Source: a virus. Taken from it: 59,868 bases of DNA. This document shows positions 52,902 through 59,868 of this stretch, in pieces. Each line of letters starts with the position of its first letter. Position 1 is the first letter of the stretch. The stretch is from IMG/VR virus record IMGVR_UViG_3300042520_002584, positions 1 through 59,868 of that record. The stretch is one strand, 5' to 3'. Below the pieces are notes generated by a model. It made no database searches. It was given only the letters and a program-made list of their open reading frames with translations, and was not told where the DNA came from. Made by a program: the position numbers and the translations under genes.

Positions 52902-53369
52902 ATGGCGTTATATAAAGGATTTTCGTCTATTGATTATAAATTAGGCTTTAAAACTACTGGTTCATTCGCCGCTAAACAATTAGATGGAACTAAAAAAATA
53001 GCTCCGATTATTGATACGTTTATGGCTAAAGAAAACGACGGTAATAATACCTTTGTTTTAACTGATATTAAATTAGTTGAACGTAATATATTAAATCATA
53101 TTTTTACGAGAAAAGGCGAGCGAATAATGATGCCTAAATTTGGAACTAATATTCCGTATTTAGTTTTCGAGCCATTAGATCAAGAAACTATAGACCAATG
53201 CAGAAGCGAATTAGAAGCTGTTGTTGCTTACGACCCCAGAGTATCACTAAATTCTATTGATGTTAACGCGGATTACGATCATAATGCATTAACTGTAACA
53301 TTGAGTTTATTTTATATAGAACTCAATGTTACAAAAAATATGAATTTTAATATTGAATTCGTAAGTTAA
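52902..53369 (+). CDS. gp25: Baseplate wedge protein, T4 gp25-like (155 aa)
   Basis: Small lysozyme-fold-like wedge component that initiates sheath assembly. Family hallmarks: FVLTD-x-x-(L/I)V at 51-60, NILNHIFTRKGERIMMPKFG (about 62-81) and (L/I)VFEPLD, then an amphipathic helix and paired strands. The ATG at 52902 is used because GGAG lies 9 nt upstream; the in-frame ATG at 52887 overlaps the hub gene. The last third includes an unusual perfect inverted repeat. It ends 2 bp from the convergent small gene. Confidence 0.93.
   Translation: MALYKGFSSIDYKLGFKTTGSFAAKQLDGTKKIAPIIDTFMAKENDGNNTFVLTDIKLVERNILNHIFTRKGERIMMPKFGTNIPYLVFEPLDQETIDQCRSELEAVVAYDPRVSLNSIDVNADYDHNALTVTLSLFYIELNVTKNMNFNIEFVS
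53294..53333 (+). other. Perfect 14-bp hairpin inside the gp25 gene
   Basis: Arms tgtaacattgagtt (53294-53307) and aactcaatgttaca (53320-53333) with a 12-nt loop, in the coding sequence for a conserved beta segment. Codons TTG and CTC occur here where the window strongly favours TTA, as if base pairing were selected. It may be a transcript-end or processing structure because the gene ends 36 bp later and no other terminator separates it from the convergent gene. Confidence 0.65.
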
Positions 53370-53371
53370 TA

Positions 53372-53653
53372 TTATATAAGAGTAACCATTTTCCATTCAT
53401 TGCCGGTAGTCCACAATTGTAATCTAGGTGGTGTAATAGCAGTATTATACCACATCAATCCTGGGATTTTAATAGCTGGTTCTGTTGGACCGGCAAAGTT
53501 CTCTAATACATGAACTAAATTATTTTGAAACCCTTCGCCATACTCAACTCCATTTCCTTGTGGATATAAAGTAAATGGTGTACTAGTAGTGTTATTGGCA
53601 GCATCAACAGTAAACGAATTACCGGCCGCATCGATTTTAAGTGTATAAGCCAT
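53372..53653 (-). CDS. Small fibre/wedge domain protein (93 aa)
   Basis: The pattern L-x-P-x-G-x-G-(V/I)-x-YG...Q-x-N-x-(V/L)-x-(V/L)LENFA...P...(I/P)PG-x-(M/L)WYN...W matches the short N-terminal domain found at the head of many phage tail fibres and wedge proteins. Here the domain stands alone as a whole gene. The two plus-strand proteins beginning at 56919 and 58518 carry a variant of it at their N-termini. It could cap or adapt a fibre. A late-type motif lies 30 bp upstream. Confidence 0.78.
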   Translation of the reverse strand: MAYTLKIDAAGNSFTVDAANNTTSTPFTLYPQGNGVEYGEGFQNNLVHVLENFAGPTEPAIKIPGLMWYNTAITPPRLQLWTTGNEWKMVTLI

Positions 53654-53683
53654 AAGTTTAATTACCGAGAAATGTAATAGTTG

Positions 53684-53691
53684 TATTTATT
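53684..53691 (-). promoter_or_regulatory. Late-type promoter motif AATAAATA (minus)
   Basis: Minus strand AATAAATA, 30 bp before the ATG at 53653. Confidence 0.55.
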
Positions 53692-53707
53692 GAGGATAAC
53701 AAACTCC

Positions 53708-53715
53708 CATAAATA
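53708..53715 (+). promoter_or_regulatory. Late-type promoter motif CATAAATA (plus)
   Basis: Plus strand CATAAATA, 41 bp before the ATG of gene 6; divergent partner of 53684. Confidence 0.55.
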
Positions 53716-53756
53716 TCTCTTATTATAAACTTACCCTTATTTCAGAAAAGACATAT

Positions 53757-56700
53757 ATGGCAATTCAGTTATCTAAAGCGGAATCTTGGGATACAATATA
53801 TCAGGCAAGTAAATTTATAAATTTTACCGGCTTTGATTATGCAACCGTAAAACAATCACTTATAGATTACTTTCGTCTAACACATCCTGAATTTAATAAC
53901 TGGATTGAAACCGACGAATTTGTAATGATTTTAGAGGCATTTGCCTACGTCTGCGAATTAAGTGCTTATCGATTAGATATGGTAGCGAATGAAAATTTGT
54001 TATCAACTGCACAGCGTAAAGATTCGGTTCTTAAATTAGCTAAATTTATTTCATATAATCCGTCGAGAAATATTCCAGGTTCTGGTTTAGTAAAAATAAC
54101 ATCAATTTCTACATCAGAACGGGTTTATGATTTAAATGGTAATAATTTAGCAAATAGTAAAATTATATGGAATGATTCTAATAATGTTAATTGGCAATCA
54201 CAATTCTTTGCCGTAATTAACGCTACATTATTACGTTCGTTTGGTGATGTTTTACCTAGCGATCGAGTCCAAGTATTTGATCAAATATTTGAACTATATT
54301 CAATTAATAATATGCCGTTTGAAAATAGTGTAATACAATATAAAACACAAGTTCAAAATAAATCAATTGATATGGAATTAACATCAGTTGAATTAACAAC
54401 GGATGGTCCAATCGAACAAAGACCAAAAATCATAACGACAAATAATAATCAAAATTTTAATATATTATATGGTTCTGATGGATTAGGTAATTCATCTAAT
54501 TATACCGGCTTTTTTATGTTAACTAAACAAGGTATATTAAAAAGAACTAGAACCGATTCATTTGACGGTATAACCCCACATCAATCATTTAATATAAATG
54601 TAAAAAATATTAATAATACTGATGTTTGGGTTAATCAAATTACTTCGACCGATTCAATCGCTTGGGAAGCAGTCGATACGATCAATGAACAAAATATTAT
54701 TTTTAGTAATAATCCAAATAAAAACAAATACGAAATTAATACTTTAGATAATGACCAAATATCGATTTTATTTGGTGATGGTGATTTTGCTAATATACCT
54801 AATGGTATATTCGATATTTGGTATCGAACTTCAGATCCGGATCCAATTCCTATCCCAATGAATGCGATCAGTGAAGTCTCATCTAATTTTGCATATTTAG
54901 ATGGTAAAGGTAATGTTCAAAATGCTATATTTACATTTTCATTAGTTCAACCAATACAAAATGCTGCACCAAGTGAAGATATAGAACATATTAAAATAAA
55001 TGCACCATCGGTTTATTATACTCAAAATCGAATGGTTAATGCTCGCGATTATAATTCATTATTATTACAAGATAATACTATTTTAAAATTAGCGTCTATT
55101 AATAGAACCTATGCTGGCGAAAGTAAATATACCGGATTTAATGATCCGAGTGATACTTACCAAAATATTAATCATTTTGGGACTGATTTATCAATTTATA
55201 CAGAATATGATATTGGTACTATAACTGTCTCGAATAAAATTTCAGCATTATCGGTTTTAATTAATCATATTCAACCATTATTATCGAATAATGATACATT
55301 ATATTATAGAGCATTTAATAATATATCACCTAGACGTTATTTTACTGGTGGTTCGGCAACTAGCGAACAACACGATATAGTATTTAATTTCATGGGCGAA
55401 GTTTATTCATTATCTGATATGAATGCTCCGCCGGCAACATTACCATTCGGTATATATTATAATACTAAATATTATCCTCAGGCAATTACTGGCGATGATT
55501 GGTTATTTCATATTGACGTTATCGGCAATAATTGGGTTATTAAATATAAAATAGCTAGAATATTAGCAAATAGCCCATCGACTAAGTTCTGGAATTATGC
55601 CGCAAATCAAGATAATATAACCATATTAAAATCGAACGCCGCCGACTATAGAACATTAAATAATACTAAATTTTTAACTAATGAAGTTTCGTTATCGATT
55701 TTGAATATTAATACATTTAGAGAACCAACACAATATATTGGTCAAATGGATTATAATACATTGAATGTTTCAATAAGTGATAATAATAACGATGGTGTTC
55801 CTGATATAGCAGAAGTTTTGCAGTTAACTACTAATACAATAACTATTAATCCAGATACTGATAAATTTTTCGAAGATAAAGCTTATTATCAATTATTTGA
55901 TCGAGTTTTTGATATGCCATTTGATTCATTTAATGTCGAAACTCCAACTATTGAATTACCGTATGATGTATTTACTATAGTAGATCCAGTAACTGGTAAA
56001 GCTGATGTTGAATTTATTGGGGATGTTTCAGGTTCATCTAATTCGAATCTAGGTGAAAATAATACTATAGTTTGGAAAGAACGAGATATTAATAAATTAC
56101 AATATACTAATAAGATTACTATAATAGATAACGGTAGTAATAATACAATTACTGTTAAAATTAAAGACTATGTTTATTTTTATAGACCAGATATCGATAC
56201 TCCATATTCTATAATAGATGATTCTAAAAAAATTAATTGGTTTGCGGAAGCTTTTGCATTACTCGATTCATCAAAAGCATTATATACACGCAAACAAGGA
56301 CGCTCAGGATTAAATTTCTTATGGCAACATACACCAACTGATAATATGAAAATTAACCCATCATGTTCTAATATAATAGATTGTTTTATTATAACTAGAG
56401 GATATTATCAAAGTACCATGAATTGGATTAATGGTATCGGTAGTAAACCAGCCAAACCATTACCGCATGAATTAAGAGCATCTTATAATAAATTAATTAC
56501 TAATAAGATGATATCTGATGAAATGATTATTAAATCCGGTGAGTTGAAAGTAATATTCGGTAAATATGCGGCACAGGAATTACAGGCTAAATTTTTAGTT
56601 GTGAAATCACCATTCGCTACATTTACGGATAATCAAATTAAATCCAGTATTGTAACATTAATATATGAATTTTTTAATATTAGAGATTGGGATTTTGGTA

Positions 56701-56909
56701 ATACTTTCAATTTTACTGAATTATCGACCTACGTTCATAATTCATTAAATGGTAATATAAGTTCATTTGTTATAAAACCAAAAAGCGAATTTAATCATTT
56801 TGGTAATTTATTTCAGATATTTACTATGGAGCATGAGATTTTAGTACCGTCAATCGACATGGAAGATATAGAGATGGTTCAATATTTAACATCAACAAAT
56901 ATATTATAG
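53757..56909 (+). CDS. gp6: Baseplate wedge protein, T4 gp6-like (1050 aa)
   Basis: Forms the inner ring of the baseplate. The first 110 residues fit gp6: FDYATVKQSLIDYFRLTHPEFNNWIE is preceded by INFTGF and followed by ILEAFAYVCELSAYRLD, NENLL, and ISYNPSR. The middle contains QISILFGDGDFA-x-IPNG and ARDYNSLL (about residues 435-442), also typical of gp6/gpJ proteins, and the C-terminus has FNFTELSTYVHNSL. The length (1050) is greater than T4 gp6 (660), with the extra residues mainly between about 450 and 850. It follows gp25 as in many T4-like phages. Spacing to the next gene is 9 bp. Confidence 0.93.
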   Translation: MAIQLSKAESWDTIYQASKFINFTGFDYATVKQSLIDYFRLTHPEFNNWIETDEFVMILEAFAYVCELSAYRLDMVANENLLSTAQRKDSVLKLAKFISYNPSRNIPGSGLVKITSISTSERVYDLNGNNLANSKIIWNDSNNVNWQSQFFAVINATLLRSFGDVLPSDRVQVFDQIFELYSINNMPFENSVIQYKTQVQNKSIDMELTSVELTTDGPIEQRPKIITTNNNQNFNILYGSDGLGNSSNYTGFFMLTKQGILKRTRTDSFDGITPHQSFNINVKNINNTDVWVNQITSTDSIAWEAVDTINEQNIIFSNNPNKNKYEINTLDNDQISILFGDGDFANIPNGIFDIWYRTSDPDPIPIPMNAISEVSSNFAYLDGKGNVQNAIFTFSLVQPIQNAAPSEDIEHIKINAPSVYYTQNRMVNARDYNSLLLQDNTILKLASINRTYAGESKYTGFNDPSDTYQNINHFGTDLSIYTEYDIGTITVSNKISALSVLINHIQPLLSNNDTLYYRAFNNISPRRYFTGGSATSEQHDIVFNFMGEVYSLSDMNAPPATLPFGIYYNTKYYPQAITGDDWLFHIDVIGNNWVIKYKIARILANSPSTKFWNYAANQDNITILKSNAADYRTLNNTKFLTNEVSLSILNINTFREPTQYIGQMDYNTLNVSISDNNNDGVPDIAEVLQLTTNTITINPDTDKFFEDKAYYQLFDRVFDMPFDSFNVETPTIELPYDVFTIVDPVTGKADVEFIGDVSGSSNSNLGENNTIVWKERDINKLQYTNKITIIDNGSNNTITVKIKDYVYFYRPDIDTPYSIIDDSKKINWFAEAFALLDSSKALYTRKQGRSGLNFLWQHTPTDNMKINPSCSNIIDCFIITRGYYQSTMNWINGIGSKPAKPLPHELRASYNKLITNKMISDEMIIKSGELKVIFGKYAAQELQAKFLVVKSPFATFTDNQIKSSIVTLIYEFFNIRDWDFGNTFNFTELSTYVHNSLNGNISSFVIKPKSEFNHFGNLFQIFTMEHEILVPSIDMEDIEMVQYLTSTNIL

Positions 56910-56918
56910 GCGAATTAA

Positions 56919-58499
56919 ATGACTGATTATACATTAACTAAATCAGATACCTCATCTACCTATTCTGTTTTAGAAACATCATTAAACAATGACACTCTAT
57001 TAGAGTTTATTGGCCATAATTATTTTAAATATGGTGATGTTTTGCAGCAAAATGAATTACATTTAGGTACTAATTTTTATTCATTATGTGCTGGAAAATC
57101 TCAAACTGAAATTAATGCATTAAAAGCTAAAATGATTCCAGGTCAGATTTTATACGACGGAGTTTACTTATGGCTTAAAAAAAATTCAAGTATAGTTAAA
57201 TTAGATTTGCACTCATTAAATACATTACCTACTGGTAATATTTCTATATCAGGCCCACATAATGCAGATAGTGAAGATACAGTAAATCTTACAGCATTAA
57301 TTGACGCAGATGGTTTACCAAGCACATTTACATATCAATGGAAACTTGATGGCGTTGCTGTTAGTGGAGCGACGTCTGATAAATTTACTCCGGTTTTTGC
57401 GGATGGTGGGAAAAAATTATCTATTACTGTTACATATACTGATTTAGGCGGTTCTACCGAAACAGTTACTAGTCCCGAAGTAACCATAACCGCAGTTAAT
57501 ACTTTACCGACTGGATCAATTATTATTCAGGGTAGTAAAGTTGGCGTAGCGTTAACTAAATCTATTATTAATTTAGTTGATGCTGATGGGTTACCGGCGC
57601 CAGCTACCTATACATACGAATGGAAATTAGACGGTACTGTCGTTTCGACGACTGATAGTTATACACCAGTTTTCGGTGATTTAGGTAAATCATTAGTTGT
57701 TAAATTATCATATACTGATTTACATGGAACCGCTGAATCATTAACTAGTACTCCGACGGTTATAACGAATGATCCATTCTCCGCGACTATGTCTGCAGCC
57801 GCTACACAGACATTCGCAAATATTAATTTAACCTTTAAACCATTTGATGTTAGTGGTGGATCTGGGGTTTACAATTACACTATAACACCGACTAGTAATA
57901 TTCAAGCAGGAACGTTTTCTATCGATCCTGACGGAACATTGCATTATACGTCACAAGGATCGTTACCAGGTGCGAACCCAAATATGAATCCGCCAACTAC
58001 AGCATCTGAATTGACCATAACTGTTACTGATGCTAATAATTCCGCTAGTACCTATTCAATCAAATACACATTCGAAGAATTTTTAGTCTTAAATGCAGGC
58101 GATCCACCACTTCAACCATCAGCATGGGGTGATGCTCAATTTAAATTCGTCATTGCTACCTTATCAACGACCGCTGCTCCAATTTCAATTGCATATAACA
58201 TGTATAGTGCACCGGATCCATTAATATTGTTAGTTGATGGTGTTATGGTCGATCATACTGGAACTGGTAGTAATATACCTAACTATGTTAGTGGTGTTAC
58301 CGCTATACCCAATAGTTTTTTTGTTTCTGGAACATCTGGCGCTAATCCAATTCAAGCTCCAGTGAGCACACCGTTACTCGTAGATTCGGAATTAATTGTT
58401 GATGTCGGGGCGAGTGATCAATCCAAATGGGATATTTTTGTTTCCTATGATAATGGAAAATTATATATGAAACCAAAAAAAGCCACAACTCCGGTTTAA
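56919..58499 (+). CDS. Baseplate-associated fibre protein with Ig-like repeats (526 aa)
   Basis: Residues 1-95 are a wedge/fibre-head domain (YFKYGDVLQQNEL..., KMIPGQILYDGVYLWLKK) related to the 93-residue protein upstream. Residues about 100-285 hold two copies of the Ig-like unit TLPTGSI...DADGLP...YTYEWKLDG...G...L...YTDL...E. A cadherin-like segment (SGGSGVYNYTITPTS) follows, then a C-terminal beta domain with MYSAPDPLILLVDG. The unit is also in the 1221-residue minus-strand adhesin. Probably part of the baseplate periphery. Transcribed with gp6; the next gene is its paralogue. Confidence 0.82.
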   Translation: MTDYTLTKSDTSSTYSVLETSLNNDTLLEFIGHNYFKYGDVLQQNELHLGTNFYSLCAGKSQTEINALKAKMIPGQILYDGVYLWLKKNSSIVKLDLHSLNTLPTGNISISGPHNADSEDTVNLTALIDADGLPSTFTYQWKLDGVAVSGATSDKFTPVFADGGKKLSITVTYTDLGGSTETVTSPEVTITAVNTLPTGSIIIQGSKVGVALTKSIINLVDADGLPAPATYTYEWKLDGTVVSTTDSYTPVFGDLGKSLVVKLSYTDLHGTAESLTSTPTVITNDPFSATMSAAATQTFANINLTFKPFDVSGGSGVYNYTITPTSNIQAGTFSIDPDGTLHYTSQGSLPGANPNMNPPTTASELTITVTDANNSASTYSIKYTFEEFLVLNAGDPPLQPSAWGDAQFKFVIATLSTTAAPISIAYNMYSAPDPLILLVDGVMVDHTGTGSNIPNYVSGVTAIPNSFFVSGTSGANPIQAPVSTPLLVDSELIVDVGASDQSKWDIFVSYDNGKLYMKPKKATTPV

Positions 58500-58517
58500 T
58501 TTTAAGAGTAATTTTAT

Positions 58518-59868
58518 ATGACAGATTATAGTGTAAAAAAATCCGACGATTCATTAACGTACAATGTTTATGTTGAAGATTTAAATAACGAAACTAATTT
58601 AAATTTAATTGGTTTTAATTATTTTAAATACGGTGATGTTTTACAACAAAATGTATTAAATCTATCGACTAATTTTTATACATTATGTGTTAATAAATCG
58701 ACGAATGAAATTACTGAAATTAAAACTAAAATGATCCCCGGTCAGGTTTTATATGATGGTTTTAAATTATGGCTAAAGAAAAATTCAAGTATAGTCGAAT
58801 TAGATTTAAAATCAATTAATATCGCCCCAACTGGAGTTTTAACATTAACTGGAGATACTCATGTCGGTAATACATTAACCTTAAATAAATCCGCATTAGT
58901 TGATTTAGATGGTTTATTACAAGCAGTTTATACTTACGCATGGTATCGCGGATCGACCTTAATTACTGGTGAAACTCAGGACCATTATGCAACAGTGGCT
59001 GGCGATGTTGGGCAATCAATAACCTGTAAAGTAAGTTATACGGACGATAAAGGGACTGCCGAATCAGTAACTAGTTCTGCAATTACCGTAGAAGCTGCAG
59101 TTGTTGGACCACCGGTAATACCAGGCGGTATCCCAGCATCGAATGCGGCGTGGGGTGGTGCTGGGTACGGCGGAACTGCAAATTATACCGGCGGATATAG
59201 TGCAGCCGGCGGTCATAATGGTAATGGCGGGGGCGGATCCGCAAGTCCAGTAGGGGGTAATGGGGGTAATTGGTTATCCGCTACTGGAAGTGATGGGACG
59301 TATGGAACTGGGGGTAGTGGGGGTGGATATAGCTGGGCAGGCGTTGCCGGTACTGGTTTATTACCTGGATATGATGCGGTTGCTATTAATGCAACTGGTA
59401 TTGGTAATGGTGGGGGTGGTATAGAAACTGATAATATGAATCAAACGTTAACTCAAGTTCGGGGCGGTAATGGAACTGGTGGATTGATAAGAATTACCAT
59501 AAACGCTGGATCATATTCATTTACACCTGCAGATTTAACCACATTTTCTGGAACTAGAATAATTACTGGCGATAAAGCAATTGAATGGGATAATAGTTCT
59601 GGTCTAAAAACTGCCGTAGATCCGTATGATCATGCATTAATTGGTCAATTTACGGTTCCGGCCGGAGTAACTAAAATAGATATTGGTGTTATCGGCGGCG
59701 GCGGTGGCGGCGCTATTGGACCTTGTGTTAATGCTGGCGGTGGAGGTGGTGGTGCTACATTATATACTGGTTACGCGGTAATTCCAGGAACGGTTTATAC
59801 TATTAAAGTCGGGGCTGGAGGTCAAGGTGGTTTGCAGGGGGCCCCAAGGGGCCCGAGTGCGGGGGGCG
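58518..59868 (+). CDS. Fibre protein paralogue, 3' end outside window (at least 450 aa)
   Basis: An open frame from ATG 58518 to the right edge, checked by translation. Residues 1-95 match the preceding protein (FNYFKYGDVLQQN, KMIPGQVLYDG, LWLKKNSSIV). One Ig-like unit follows (DLDGLLQ...YTYAWYRG...YTDDKG), then a glycine-rich domain: a GG-x-GYGG segment and, near the edge, IDIGVIGGGGGGA and GGGGGGATLY with VKVGAGGQGG-like spacing, as in phage glycine-rich fibre domains. The last 30 bases are GC-rich and may be unreliable. The function is inferred as receptor binding or decoration. Confidence 0.8.
   Translation, partial: MTDYSVKKSDDSLTYNVYVEDLNNETNLNLIGFNYFKYGDVLQQNVLNLSTNFYTLCVNKSTNEITEIKTKMIPGQVLYDGFKLWLKKNSSIVELDLKSINIAPTGVLTLTGDTHVGNTLTLNKSALVDLDGLLQAVYTYAWYRGSTLITGETQDHYATVAGDVGQSITCKVSYTDDKGTAESVTSSAITVEAAVVGPPVIPGGIPASNAAWGGAGYGGTANYTGGYSAAGGHNGNGGGGSASPVGGNGGNWLSATGSDGTYGTGGSGGGYSWAGVAGTGLLPGYDAVAINATGIGNGGGGIETDNMNQTLTQVRGGNGTGGLIRITINAGSYSFTPADLTTFSGTRIITGDKAIEWDNSSGLKTAVDPYDHALIGQFTVPAGVTKIDIGVIGGGGGGAIGPCVNAGGGGGGATLYTGYAVIPGTVYTIKVGAGGQGGLQGAPRGPSAGG

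Noticed and set aside
1-59868. tRNA genes, CRISPR arrays, integrase, transposase or attachment sites
   Set aside because: None could be supported by reading the sequence; short direct repeats found are coding fibre repeats.

Overview
The window is part of the genome of a large, very AT-rich, contractile-tailed phage (myovirus) with a T4-type core. The evidence is direct: it encodes recognisable relatives of T4 gp23 (major capsid), gp22 (scaffold), gp21 (prohead protease), an acidic gp67-like core protein, gp5 (baseplate hub), gp25 and gp6 (baseplate wedge), gp39 and gp52 (type II topoisomerase) and a gp62-like clamp-loader subunit. Two small lipoproteins with Gram-negative-style lipoboxes suggest a Gram-negative host; the host itself cannot be read from the window. 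No tRNA gene, CRISPR array, integrase or insertion sequence was seen. Coding density is very high and no gene-free stretch exceeds about 270 bp.

Layout. (1) 1-26,477, minus strand: an adhesin/tail-fibre locus of seven genes, including one of at least 3,000 codons that runs off the left edge. Three proteins share one N-terminal anchor (family A) and three share another (family B, with Ig/cadherin-like modules, a glycine repeat and an FG-GAP propeller). (2) 26,599-28,994, minus: capsid and scaffold. (3) 29,234-33,542: small genes, almost all minus and often overlapping by 4 bp: a zinc-free sirtuin, a zinc-finger protein, an SPFH/band-7 lipoprotein, small membrane proteins, a gp62-like protein. 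(4) 33,615-36,154, minus: a phosphoribosyltransferase-like protein and a GNAT-like protein. (5) 36,418-40,468, plus: the two topoisomerase subunits with a small lipoprotein and a small conserved-looking protein between them. (6) 40,498-43,652: gp21, PhoH, the acidic core protein and a basic-tailed protein of unknown function. (7) 43,782-59,868: tape measure, a retropepsin-like protein, an oxygenase-fold protein, gp5, gp25, gp6 and two fibre/wedge paralogues, the last truncated by the right edge.

How it works together. Eight-base motifs of the form NATAAATA (perfect TATAAATA twice), the T4 late-promoter signature, lie 12-46 bp before nearly every virion gene on both strands, often as divergent pairs, and not before the topoisomerase genes. 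Four proteins of uncertain function sit behind such late promoters (one of them as second gene of an operon) and start with a short peptide ending in (L/I)-x-E, the sequence cut by gp21-type proteases and used in T4 as a capsid-targeting tag. I therefore propose that this phage packages and injects a set of internal proteins: a split phosphoribosyltransferase, a GNAT-like protein, a WCTA-motif protein with a lysine-rich tail, and a coiled-coil protein. The second notable feature is the baseplate hub: it has no visible lysozyme domain and instead carries about 490 residues of tandem LP-x-IL-type repeats.
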